From assembly GCA_040182905.1 (NCBI GenBank), contig JARQWU010000050.1, positions 1 to 47,940 on the forward strand: DNA of 47,940 nucleotides. The letters are read 5' to 3'. Position 1 is the stretch's first letter; each line of letters opens with the position of its first letter. Of this stretch, positions 1-9,900 are shown one piece after another. The notes beneath the pieces are model-generated. The model was not told the origin of the DNA and ran no database searches. It saw only the letters and a program-made list of their open reading frames with translations. The translations under genes and the position numbers were made by a program. The DNA comes from Barthelona sp. PAP020 (taxonomy: Eukaryota; Metamonada: BaSk clade).

Positions 1-108
1 AGATTCAATTGCAGCCACTCATTTTCTGTGGCTGAGATTTAATGAAATGAGTTTTCTCTGATCACTTTTTCTTTGTAAATAAATATAGTTGTTTCACAAC
101 TTGACCAA

Positions 109-260
109 TTATTTCCAAGCCAAGAAGCACTGTGCGTATGAGTGAATAAAAGAGAATAGTGTTTGTTTGGTTAAAGGCTTTCGAGGCCCGATTGATCTGT
201 TGAACAACTTTAGATTTTTTGAGGTAAAGTTTAAACTGAATAATTTTGCTTTTGCCAAAT
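109..260 (+). repeat. Dispersed repeat, copy 1
   Basis: About 150 bp that recur nearly unchanged at 2994-3147 and 47785-47940. The most conserved core is GGCCCGATTGATCTGTTGAA, preceded by TTTCCAAGCCAAGAAG and followed by AACTTTAGATTTT and TTTTGCTTTTGC. Orientation is the same in all three copies. It is immediately preceded by a second repeated module (TTGTAAATAAATATAGTTG then TTTCACAACT). The class of element is unknown; no terminal repeats, poly-A tail or coding capacity was recognised. Confidence 0.85.
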
Positions 261-651
261 CCAAAAAGGAAAAAAAGACAAGAAGTTCTTTCCCAATGAC
301 GCAACCTAGTCCATACAACAGCATTTCAGTTTGGATCTTACACCATGAGTTTTGATGGAAATTCACAGAAATGACTATTTGGTTTGCTTTCTCTGCAAAC
401 ACGCTTATGTCACCACTACACCAAAATTTCATGCCACTTTTATCATTTCTTATTGTTACCATACCAATTGTTGGAGTCCAACACAACAAGAACAAAAAAC
501 AATTATAAATGATGTTGTCTTTATTAAAATAAATTGAAGGTTGTCACACTAACAACATTGTAGGTTCATTGAAGAAATAAAAAAGGTTTCTTCAATGGAA
601 GACAAAGAGAAAATTTGATGAATACATATCGCGCTCTTCCAAGTTTAATTT

Positions 652-930
652 GTGAATTTCGTGAGTAAAAATCTGTCAATACCATCACTATATCAACAAA
701 TCTGTAAAAATAAATTGGAACAGTGTCTTATAAAAAATATTCGAACAAACATAATTATGACAAACTTTCATAATTGTGCCACATTTTCACAAAGTTTAAA
801 TCAATATCGTAAGTTCACTTGGCTGCATCAATTCGAAAAAGGAAATCTTAAGAAAGAATTAATTAATATTGTGAAGAGTTCTCCACAAACGAGTCAATCA
901 ATCATCGAATTTCATTTTGCCAACAACTAA
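652..930 (+). pseudogene. Possible remnant or small ORF
   Basis: Ninety-two codons are free of stops, but the frame opens with GTG. The first in-frame ATG is at 757, leaving about 57 codons. An ATG at 619 in another frame runs only to a stop near 667 (MNTYRALPSL...), so a real gene would need an intron or frameshift near 660. The peptide is basic and mixed in composition, with no domain I recognise. In DNA this AT-rich, a stop-free run of this length is uncommon but not impossible, so this may be a decayed gene fragment or chance. Confidence 0.2.
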
Positions 931-1018
931 ATTAAAATAATGCCTGATTTGAGGGATAAATATTGAATATACAAAGAGAAATGACAAATTTGGGGTTTCA
1001 TAATTTTTTTTGCCGACA

Positions 1019-2509
1019 ATGATTGTTAACACTGCAGTTGAGGAAACTGACCCTTATTTTAAGTATAATATGGATCGAGTAGTTGTTCCAGATGGGTTCG
1101 ATGTGGATGGATTTGAAGATAATGGTCGACCAAAGAAGATTTATAATGCAGCGCTTGAAGGTAATCTTGATGTTGTCAAGCAGTGTATCAAAACTGGCGT
1201 TGATGTGAACAAACAGGGCAAGAAAGGAAGGACATCGCTTTGGGGAGCTGCTTTAAATGGGCATATTGAAGTTGTTGAGTTTTTGTTGGATTTTGGTGCT
1301 GATGTTAATTTGTGTATGAATGTGGGATATTCTCCATTATATGTTAGTTGTCAAAATGGTCATCTTGATGTTGCTAAAATTCTCTTGGATCATGGCGCTG
1401 ATGTTAATTTGTTTCCTAATGATGGTAGTTCTCCATTGTACGTCAGTTGTCAAAATGGTCATCTTGATGTTGCCAGAATGCTTTTGGATCATGACGCTCC
1501 TGTTAATTTGTGTAGGGACGGTGGATATTCTCCATTGTACATTAGTTGTCAAAATGGTTATCTTGATGTTGCCAAAATGCTCTTGGATTATGGAGCAGAT
1601 ATTAATTTGTGTATGAATGAAGGTGCTTCTCCATTGTACATCAGTTGTGAATTTGGTCATTTTGATGTTGCCAAAATGCTCTTGGATCATGGAGCTGATG
1701 TTAATTTGTGTGATAATAAAAGTTTTTCGCCATTGTACATCAGTTGTCAAAATGGTCATCTTAATGTTGCCAAAATACTCTTGGATCATGGAACTGATAT
1801 TAATTTGTGTAAGGATGGTGCTTCTCCATTGTACATAAGTTGTCAACTTGGTCATCTTGATGTTGCCAAAATGCTCTTAGATCATGGAGCTGATGGTAAT
1901 TTGTGTGATAATGATGGTATTTCTCCATTGTACATCAGTTGTCAAAATGGTCATCTTGATGTTGCCAAAATGCTCTTGGATTATGGGGCTGATGTTAATT
2001 TGTGTAGGCACGGTGGATATTCTCCATTGTATGTCAGTTGTTGGACAGGCCATCTTGATGTTGCCAAGATGCTTCTAGATTGTCCCGAAATAAACCTATA
2101 TCGTAAAGATATGCTGTTATTTTTCAACAGATTGTATACAAGTGATGAACAATGGAAAAAGAACAAATACAGTATTTTGAGCTGTCCCAATTTAAAACAT
2201 CAATTGGAGAGTGTCGAGCCTATTGATTTGAAATTTGAGCAATTTTCCAAATCCGAGTTAATTGAATTGGTGAAGAATGAGGGCTATCTTTTATCAACAC
2301 TTGTTGCAATGAAGGTAAACGGTGGCATCATCCGAGAATTTGTCAGTGCTGGAGTTTACATGAATCAAAGAGATTTTGACATGTCAATCAACTTATGTTG
2401 GGATTTGATTGACATCAATGAAAGGAATGGTGGTAATATGCGTCAGTATATTGATGAAGAGATGAAAGATGATGAGAGTGATGAGAGTGATGACAACGAT
2501 GATGATTAG
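1019..2509 (+). CDS. Ankyrin-repeat protein with novel C-terminal domain
   Basis: A 496-residue protein starting at the first ATG (a longer frame would use TTG). After about 40 residues come about ten ankyrin repeats of 33 residues (roughly 40-370) with the usual SPLYxSCxxGHLDVAKxLLD pattern. Repeats 3-10 are almost identical in DNA, which suggests recent tandem duplication or gene conversion; repeat 7 lacks one codon. Ankyrin repeats bind proteins, so a scaffold or adaptor role is likely, but the partner is unknown. Residues 414-485 form a separate domain with CWDL and NGGNM motifs, also present at the end of the WD40 protein at 35691-36896. The tail is acidic (E/D/S). No signal peptide or membrane segment is visible, so it is probably cytosolic or nuclear. 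Confidence 0.93.
   Translation: MIVNTAVEETDPYFKYNMDRVVVPDGFDVDGFEDNGRPKKIYNAALEGNLDVVKQCIKTGVDVNKQGKKGRTSLWGAALNGHIEVVEFLLDFGADVNLCMNVGYSPLYVSCQNGHLDVAKILLDHGADVNLFPNDGSSPLYVSCQNGHLDVARMLLDHDAPVNLCRDGGYSPLYISCQNGYLDVAKMLLDYGADINLCMNEGASPLYISCEFGHFDVAKMLLDHGADVNLCDNKSFSPLYISCQNGHLNVAKILLDHGTDINLCKDGASPLYISCQLGHLDVAKMLLDHGADGNLCDNDGISPLYISCQNGHLDVAKMLLDYGADVNLCRHGGYSPLYVSCWTGHLDVAKMLLDCPEINLYRKDMLLFFNRLYTSDEQWKKNKYSILSCPNLKHQLESVEPIDLKFEQFSKSELIELVKNEGYLLSTLVAMKVNGGIIREFVSAGVYMNQRDFDMSINLCWDLIDINERNGGNMRQYIDEEMKDDESDESDDNDDD
1290..2075 (+). repeat. 99-bp tandem repeats inside ankyrin gene
   Basis: About eight head-to-tail units of 99 bp, each encoding one ankyrin repeat. Units share long blocks such as TCTCCATTGTACATCAGTTG and CATCTTGATGTTGCCAAAAT, including third codon positions. 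One unit near 1800 is 96 bp. Synonymous sites are as conserved as the protein, which points to homogenisation and not only selection on the protein. Confidence 0.9.
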
Positions 2510-2993
2510 TGAGTTAGATATTTTTTCTTCACATATAAATCATAGTTTATTCTTTTTTTTTTGATATAGTCTCTGAGCAAGGTTCGTTAATAACTGAGTG
2601 ATTTGAAGAGGGCTTGGAATGTTTCATTTTGGGAACTTTAACTTCACATTGAACTTCCTCTTTCATTTGCAACAAAACTCAGATTCTTTGTCTAAAAAAA
2701 CAGAAAATACCTTGTTGGACAATTCTTTATAAAAACAAAAGAGCAATTGCTGTCTTGCATGGTGTTGTAGCTGTTAAACAGTTCATCATGAAATTTTCGT
2801 TGTGCTATTTAATAATGAAGGTAATGTGCTACAAATCTCTTTTAGAGTGATCAAAACCAATATTTCTATGTTTACCCAAGAAAATTGCACCAAATTTTCC
2901 TACTTGATCGTCGAAGTTACATTCCTTTAATTGTCCGCTTTGGTTTTTGCTAAAATTTATTTAAGTGAGTTTTTTGGATCTATTTTTTTGTAA

Positions 2994-3147
2994 TTATTTC
3001 CAAGCCAAGAAGAACTGTATGTATGAATGAACAAAAATGAATAGTGCTCATTTGTTTAATGGCTTTCAAGGCCCGATTGATCTGTTGAAAAACTTTAGAT
3101 TTTCTAAGGTAAAGTTCAAACTTTAAAATTTTGCTTTTGCAAAAATA
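2994..3147 (+). repeat. Dispersed repeat, copy 2
   Basis: Second copy of the element at 109-260. It has the TTTCCAAGCCAAGAAG opening, the GGCCCGATTGATCTGTTGAA core and the TTTTGCTTTTGCAAAAATA end. Its 3' half is closer to the copy at 47785-47940 than to copy 1. Confidence 0.85.
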
Positions 3148-3177
3148 CAAAAAGATAGGAATGAAGAATTTCTCCGA

Positions 3178-3375
3178 AATTCTCCTACTTGATCGTTCAA
3201 ATTACATGTCAGTCCCTCAATTCCCCTCCTGGGATTTTGACTGAAATTTGCTAGAATGAGTTTTCTGAGTTTACTTTCTTTGTAAATAAATATAGTTGTT
3301 TCACAACTGGACCAATTTTCTTTTGTTTCTCTCTCTCTTGTAAATAGATATAGTTATTTCACAATTGGACCAAAA
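3178..3375 (+). repeat. Second repeat module (two adjacent ends)
   Basis: Contains CTACTTGATCGTTCAAATTA, TCAGTCCCTCAATTCCCCTC and the terminal block CTTTGTAAATAAATATAGTT-GTTTCACAACTGGACCAA. The terminal block is repeated again at 3340-3375 with changes. Related blocks occur at 20-110, 2880-2990, 3640-3790, 4480-4600 and 16200-16320. Confidence 0.7.
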
Positions 3376-5044
3376 AATTTTTCATGAAAAGAAGGAGGAA
3401 GAGCTGAAAATTTTGATCCGATAAAAATAGTCCCCTTCTGAACAACTCTCATTTTATTTATTTTTATTTTTTATTTTTTTAAATTTTTATTTCTCTCTCA
3501 AGAAACCCATCAAGAATGAGTGAATTAGAAAAAATCATGTTTATTTGGTCAAAAACTTTCAAGGTTCAATGGATATGATAACAACTTGGAATTTCTTTAA
3601 AGTAAAAGAAACTTAAAAAGACAAAAAGGAGGAATCAATTTTCAAATATCATACTTAATCCACATTGAATTTCAGTCCCTCTATTTTCCTCCTTCGGGTT
3701 TCGGTTAAAATTTGCAATTAGTTTTTTGGGTTCTTCTCATTTGAATAATTGCAGTTATCTAGTCAGTGCACCAAAATTTCTACATTCCCATTTGATCATC
3801 AAAAATGAAGTTTGGTCACTCTTTTCCTTTGTAAAATGAGTGTTCTCAGTTATTTGTTTTCATGTGTACAAATTTGTTTCAAGGTTAGACCGATTTTCAA
3901 TATGTTTTTATCATTTCTTGTTATCTCCAAATCAACAGGAACAAAAAAATATCAATTGCGAATGAATTTACCTTTATTTACTTCAATTGAGGGTTGCACA
4001 CACCAACAACTCTAGAGACTTTCATTGTTTAGGAATTGAAAGTGATTCTTCAAAACATTAATCTTGCTGACTCTCTTGCAAATCTCTTTTTAAGATCGAT
4101 AATGTGAATTTTTAAAATGAGGAGCTTTTAGGCCTAATTACAATTGATCTTGAACCTTTATTGTGATTGTTTTAGACTTCACTGCAAATTCAAATTCAAG
4201 ATTTGAATCAATCTGAAGCATTGTAAAAAACGCTATTTCTTTGCTATCACCTGTTCTGGAAAATCCAATTTGAAGTTGATTATCAAATACAGAACTTGTA
4301 TGAACTTGCAAAGCAGAAGTTCTGTTGTTTCACCTCAGCAACAGTAGTAAAAGCTCTGATATGCTAAATACACTATTATTTGAATGAAAGTTCTCTTTAT
4401 ACATTGATCTATTTTGACTTGAGAAGAATGAGAAACTTTCTATTTTAAGCTGGTTGATTAAAGTGTTGATACCAATCCTAGAAATTAAATTTGAGTTCCC
4501 AATTCCCACTGTAAGTTTGACTGAAATATTCTTGAATGAGTTTTCTGTTTCATTCTCAGTAAATACATATGGTCGTTTCACAACTGGACTATGTTTTTAT
4601 TTTATTAGCCATTAACATAATGCAAAGCCAATCAAATACTCCTCTTTAACATTGAAAAGAATTCTTTTTAAAGTCCTTGTATTTTTGATTTTTATTAATG
4701 ATATTAAATAACCAGTAATGCTTTGTGAAAGAAGTATTTGTTTATTTTTTTTGTCTTTTGAAAGTAAATAACAAATAATACTTTATTTGATCGTTATCCA
4801 TGAGCACTTACATGTCTTAGTATTATCAAAGTGATTTGAATCTTGAATCAGCATTAAAAGGTATTGCAAAGATATTTTTTTTACCAAATAAAAAAAAAAG
4901 AATATTTGTGGAGTTTTTATTATAAACAAACCATATTAAGTAAATGTTTTGAGTGATGGATGTAAAAAAGAAGCACTTTGAAAATTTTAAAATTTTGAAC
5001 AATAAATAGAATTGGATGTAATATTGTTTGTTTTTCAATATGCA

Positions 5045-6640
5045 ATGTGTACGATAGGATCAATTGCATATAATTATGCGAATTTAGTTGAAGCTATTTG
5101 TGGAAAAGTTGATAATGATATTATTTATCATCTTGAACCAAATGATGTTGGTGATTTAAAAAGAGTTTTATTAGCATTAAACCCATCATATTTACATACT
5201 GTCTATGCAAATCTCTGGTTATACATTAGAATAGATGAAGACACTACCTCTGAATTTCTTGATGAAGTTTTCAAAATTATTTCTTTTTTTCAAATTCAAA
5301 GACTTGTATTACGTTTTTATGTTGATGATTTATCTATTTTTACTGTGATTTCAAAAATTTCTTCAATCAATCTTGAAGTTCAATTTTATTTTGCGGTAAA
5401 TAATTCTGATGATCAAGAAGGATGGATATTCTATCACAAGATAAGAGGATTTTTTCCATTTTTCTTGCCAGTAATTTTTTTTGATGCTAATGAAGGATTG
5501 AATGTGTGTTGGCAAGGTGAAAAGATTGGTGCTATGGTCATTGAGGACTCAATTTATTCGGATTGTGATGTTGTACTTTTGGATGAAATTGCATTTAATC
5601 ATACTTGTCCAATATTTTCCAATCCATTAACAGTGAATTCTCTTGTGAAATCTAAGCATTCTATGCTAAATGCAGAGCTTCCAATGGAACCTTTACAACC
5701 TTTGTCTCATTCTTTAGATATTTTGACATATTCGATCTTTGAAAGTGATTTAGAAAAATATAATGCTTATGCTCAAGCTTTTTTGTCCATATTACCTAAT
5801 TATTCTTCTCCTGTGGTAGTTTATGCAGGAGCAGGTCGAGGAGCAATTCTTAAAGCAATTGTTGAATTGGCTGAAAGTGAAAATATTGATCTGACGTCAA
5901 TACACTTTGTTTTAATTGAAAAGAATCCTTTAGCCATTGAATACTTGAAGCAAGTTGATTTTGGCATCAAACCTTATATTATGTGTGGAGATGTTCGTAA
6001 CATTCAAACATTGATACCTAATACAGAGCCAGACATCGTGATTTCTGAATTACTCGGATCATTTGGTGATAATGAGCTTGCTCCAGAATGTTTGACATTT
6101 TTAAGCAGATTTGATTCTCCTCCTCTTTCTATTCCGTTGAATTGTTATTCTTTTGTGATGCCAATATGTGATCTAAATGCATGGGAAGCCATTAAGAACT
6201 TAGACAAAGAGAATTCAAAAAGAAATTTCGAAAAGATGTATGTTATGAATTTAGCGAAATATTGTTCCTTATCTTCGTTTCAACAATGTTGGGGGTTTCA
6301 ATTTGGAGAAAAAATTGAAGAAAAATTCGTAAAATTAGAATTTCCTGTCACAATTACTGGAGTTTGTCATGGTTTTGCTGGATTTTTTTCTGCTGATTTA
6401 ACAAATCAGCTTAGTATTGGCAATCACTTAGAAAAGTATGCTTCTTGGCATCCGGTCTATTTCCCCATCGAAAAACCTTTTTTTGTTATTGCTGATGAAT
6501 CTATCATTGAATTATTTCTTGCTCGAAAATTCAATGAAGAAAAAGTTTGGTATGAATGGGCTCTTAGTGATGGAATTACATCAACAACAATTCATAATCT
6601 TAATGGAAATACTTCTTCTTATGGATTGAAATCTCTTTAG
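5045..6640 (+). CDS. PRMT5: Protein arginine methyltransferase 5 (PRMT5/Skb1/Hsl7)
   Basis: A type II arginine methyltransferase that makes symmetric dimethylarginine on histones, Sm proteins and other substrates, using S-adenosylmethionine. The SAM motif GAGRG is at residues 262-266 and EKNPLAIEYL follows as motif Post-I. The double-E loop SELLGSFGDNEL starts at 334, with catalytic glutamates E335 and E344. F232 lies where PRMT5 enzymes keep the phenylalanine that favours symmetric dimethylation. The C-terminal VWYEWA motif is also kept. At 531 residues it is shorter than animal PRMT5 (about 637): the N-terminal TIM-barrel lacks roughly its first 130 residues. The start is the first in-frame ATG; an upstream frame extension begins with TTG. 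A missing 5' exon is possible. Confidence 0.93.
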   Translation: MCTIGSIAYNYANLVEAICGKVDNDIIYHLEPNDVGDLKRVLLALNPSYLHTVYANLWLYIRIDEDTTSEFLDEVFKIISFFQIQRLVLRFYVDDLSIFTVISKISSINLEVQFYFAVNNSDDQEGWIFYHKIRGFFPFFLPVIFFDANEGLNVCWQGEKIGAMVIEDSIYSDCDVVLLDEIAFNHTCPIFSNPLTVNSLVKSKHSMLNAELPMEPLQPLSHSLDILTYSIFESDLEKYNAYAQAFLSILPNYSSPVVVYAGAGRGAILKAIVELAESENIDLTSIHFVLIEKNPLAIEYLKQVDFGIKPYIMCGDVRNIQTLIPNTEPDIVISELLGSFGDNELAPECLTFLSRFDSPPLSIPLNCYSFVMPICDLNAWEAIKNLDKENSKRNFEKMYVMNLAKYCSLSSFQQCWGFQFGEKIEEKFVKLEFPVTITGVCHGFAGFFSADLTNQLSIGNHLEKYASWHPVYFPIEKPFFVIADESIIELFLARKFNEEKVWYEWALSDGITSTTIHNLNGNTSSYGLKSL

Positions 6641-6920
6641 TTTTACAAACACATTTCACAATTAATTATTTTTTGTTTACAATATTTATTTTTAATGAAT
6701 ATTTTATTCACCCCTCCAAATAAGAACTTTTTTGTGTCAATTTTGATTCTTTCAAAATGATAAAGTTATTAAATTTTTCTCTGACAATTATGATTTGAAA
6801 ATAAATTATTAAACCATTTATTGTTAATTTTATTCATTGAAGATGAATGTGAAAGATCATGTGAAGAGATTGATTAATTATTTTTTTTTTATTTGAAGAG
6901 GTGATTATGTATTTTTCAAT

Positions 6921-9900
6921 ATGATAAGAAAGATACTTCCGATAATATTAATTTTCATATGTATGTTAATAAGCAGCGTTTGTGGAAAAATTGTCTTTTG
7001 TAGTTATGAGGGTGGATATTTTCGTTTTTTTCCAAGGGTTGTGTGGAAAGATATAACATACATCGATTATAATACCCAAAATGAACTTCCTTTTCGTGGA
7101 TATAATAAAATTTTTGAAGATATGATTGTATCGCATTATAATTATTCAGAAAAAATTGAATTTAGATATAATATATTCAATAAAACAATTTTAACTGAAG
7201 AATGTGATGTGTATTTCAGTTATTCAGAAGAGAATAGAACAGATGAAAATTCGTTTACATTTTTTCAGGATTACATTGGATTTTTCTATAAATCATCATC
7301 ATTTCATGATTTATTAACAACAGAGGTTATATTAAAACCGTTAGCATTATTTGATGGGTTTTCAGATTTTGGTTTTGACTTAAAATATGTCAAACATCAA
7401 TTTCTTTATTCTTATTTGGATTCAATGATTCATCCTATTATAAAAGATACTTCAGCACTTGTTTTACCATTTTCAATGGGATTTTTGAATAGTTTTTTAC
7501 GTTTAAATACACACGATTTTATTTCAGATTATTATGACATTTCTATTGGGTATTCAATCGGTAAACCAATATTTTTAAACATCAATTGCAAAGACAAAGA
7601 TTTGATTGACATGTTGAAAGTTAATTCCTTCAAAATTCCGGAAATACCTATTTTTAGAAAGGAAGAAAAGGCTGTCTCTTCCTTTTCTTTGGTTGATATG
7701 AATCAAATTATCTTCATAATAATACCATTTTTATCATTGTTACCATTTATAACTTTCTTTTCCTCAAAGATGCCTTTATTATTGATTCCAGAGCCTATTT
7801 TTAATATTATTCGACAATTTCCTTTTTTAATTGCCAATAAACAAAGGAAAATTATTGGAATATCGGATAAACTGTTGAATTCAATCAAAGCTTCTGGAAC
7901 AAATTGTATTTTAACCAACGAAGATGTTTTTAGGCAAAAAAAAATTGAAGATTTATTTCCTTTCTTCAACAGAACAAGTTTCATTTCTAATGAAATGGAT
8001 ACTCTTAATAACACTGGAACTACTTGTGTTGATGAAAAAAGTATAAAAGCAATCACAATTCGGACCAAATTTTGTTGTTTTGATTCAGATTCAAGAAATC
8101 AAACTTATGAGGACAATGAAAAGAACTTGGAAAGTGATAGTAAAAGAGTTTATTCAATAATTAAGCATTCTGCTGGATTTGAATTGCCACCACATTATTA
8201 CATGTTTCAATCAATTTTTTTTAAGTCCATTGACAATGAAGAAGGATTTGATTTATGGGTATTTAAAGATGTTGATGAAGATTTTAAACGAGTTTTTTCG
8301 TTAATGGACACTCATAACGGATTTTTTGAGATAAAATTGGAAAAATTATTGAGCCTTTTGGAAAAGCTATCATTTTCTTGTTCAGATCTATTATGGAGAT
8401 ATCGTACAGAAGTTTTTGGTTTAGTAACACCTAGTAGAGTTGAAATGAGAAAAAAATTTGTTAAGTATGGAAAGAATGAGGATGATTTGTTGCATTTTTT
8501 AAATGATTTATTCCCTAAATTGCGTTGTGTGAATGATGAAAAGAATAATAATCATCTAACAGGTTCTACAACAATAAACGATCAAAATTCAAATCTAAAC
8601 CTGATCAATGACATGATTTTGGTAAATAGCAATACAACCACATCTACTTCCATATCTAATATTCTAACTGATCACAGTAATCTTGATGAAGGCCAATTAA
8701 ATAATGAATTGGACGATGGGTTTGAAACAATGCATGATAACAAGACTAAAAACCCAGATGAAATTGAAGAAACATTAAATCCCTTGATGAATGATGACAT
8801 TGATAACATGGTTCATAAGCTGGTTGACGATTTGTTTCATGTTGAAAAAAATTCAACAAAAAAAGAACAAATCAATCTTGACAATGAACAAAACAACAAT
8901 TATGAATCAAATATTTCAGCTTTAACAGAATTAAATACAAATATGACTGATTTGAAAGAGATACAATCATTAGAGACATTGGGAGGAGATGTATTTGTTA
9001 TTGACAGAGATTTACAGGATAAACGATTAAAAGATGCATATAACACTCTTAACAAAGATCTAAAATTGTATTTTTCAATATTTGAAAGATTTATCAATTT
9101 AACCCATTCAAAAATGAAATCTTGGAAAATATATCAGCAATTTTTAAGTTCTTCCTTATATATGACACGAACAATTGCGACATTTGATCTTTTATATTGT
9201 TTAATAAAGTTAATAAAAGAGTTGAGTGATAATAATGTTGAGTTTTTTATCAAGTTAAATTACAAAAGATTGACGTTGAACAAAAACCATTCTTATGGTT
9301 ATATAATTAATAAGATTCCTTCACAATATCGTTGGTATCCCATTGGGAACAGTAATGAAATCAATCTTTTTCAATATATGAAGTTACAATTAACTGTTTT
9401 AAAAACTTGGTATTTAGTTCAGTTTCAAAAGTATAAATATTATTATAAGAGTGAAAAGTTGGATATATACATAAAATTAGATATTTTGAATTATCGTAAG
9501 ATGGTTTACAGTGAAGAGTTTGATGAATTATCAAATGAGATTGTGTATGGAGATAGTATAATAGATGATGTGAAGATTCCAAGTGATAAATTGGTTGGGA
9601 TACAATATCATGGGTTTATCAATAGAGAACATATTAGTTATTTAAATTTAGAACAAGTTCGAAATTTATTATATAAGGATTTTTATTCTCGTTGGATTTT
9701 CAGCAACTTTTATCATTCCACGAGAAAGATTCGAGGAAAAGTATCGATTGTATCCTTACAAACAGACACAAAATGTCTCATTCCAGTAGCATATTTACCT
9801 CTTGCTAACCAAAAATATACAGTAAATGAATACATTTCAGAAGATAACCCTTCACTCCTTTCCTTTTCAAGTGCTAACATTAAACAAATAAAACAAGTGG

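Larger units (their letters stand above)
1..1018. other. Intergenic, repeat-rich
   Basis: No convincing protein gene. The first 260 bases hold a dispersed repeat (see the repeat entry) and its companion module with a start near 20-110. Positions 360-560 resemble 3830-4015: both contain a TTTTATCATTTCTT core and an AATTGA-GGTTG(T/C)-ACAC-AACAAC end. A 92-codon open stretch lies at 652-930 and is listed separately. The sequence 931-1018 is the short leader of the ankyrin gene. Confidence 0.6.
2510..5044. other. Long intergenic region of decayed repeats
   Basis: About 2.5 kb with no gene I can support. It contains a good copy of the dispersed repeat (2994-3147), a degenerate copy (about 3495-3625), and several copies of a second module with CTACTTGATCGT, TCAGTCCCTC, and TTTCACAACTGGACCAA blocks (about 2880-2990, 3178-3325, 3326-3375, 3640-3790, 4480-4600). 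The stretch 4821-4922 just before PRMT5 is open in one frame and may be a lost or unrecognised 5' exon. Confidence 0.6.

Noticed and set aside
540-560. ACTAAC-AACATTGTAG as an intron end near 547
   Set aside because: Lies in repeat DNA with no coding exon on either side, and the related repeat at 3990-4015 lacks the same motif.
1337-1855. 172-codon open frame antisense to the ankyrin gene, and similar sense-strand frames
   Set aside because: Shadow of the 99-bp homogenised repeats: one stop-free unit repeated makes every frame open. The ankyrin frame alone has a known fold.
5012-5044. Extension of PRMT5 to position 5012
   Set aside because: The codon is TTG, and the extra residues are an AT-rich leader without family similarity.
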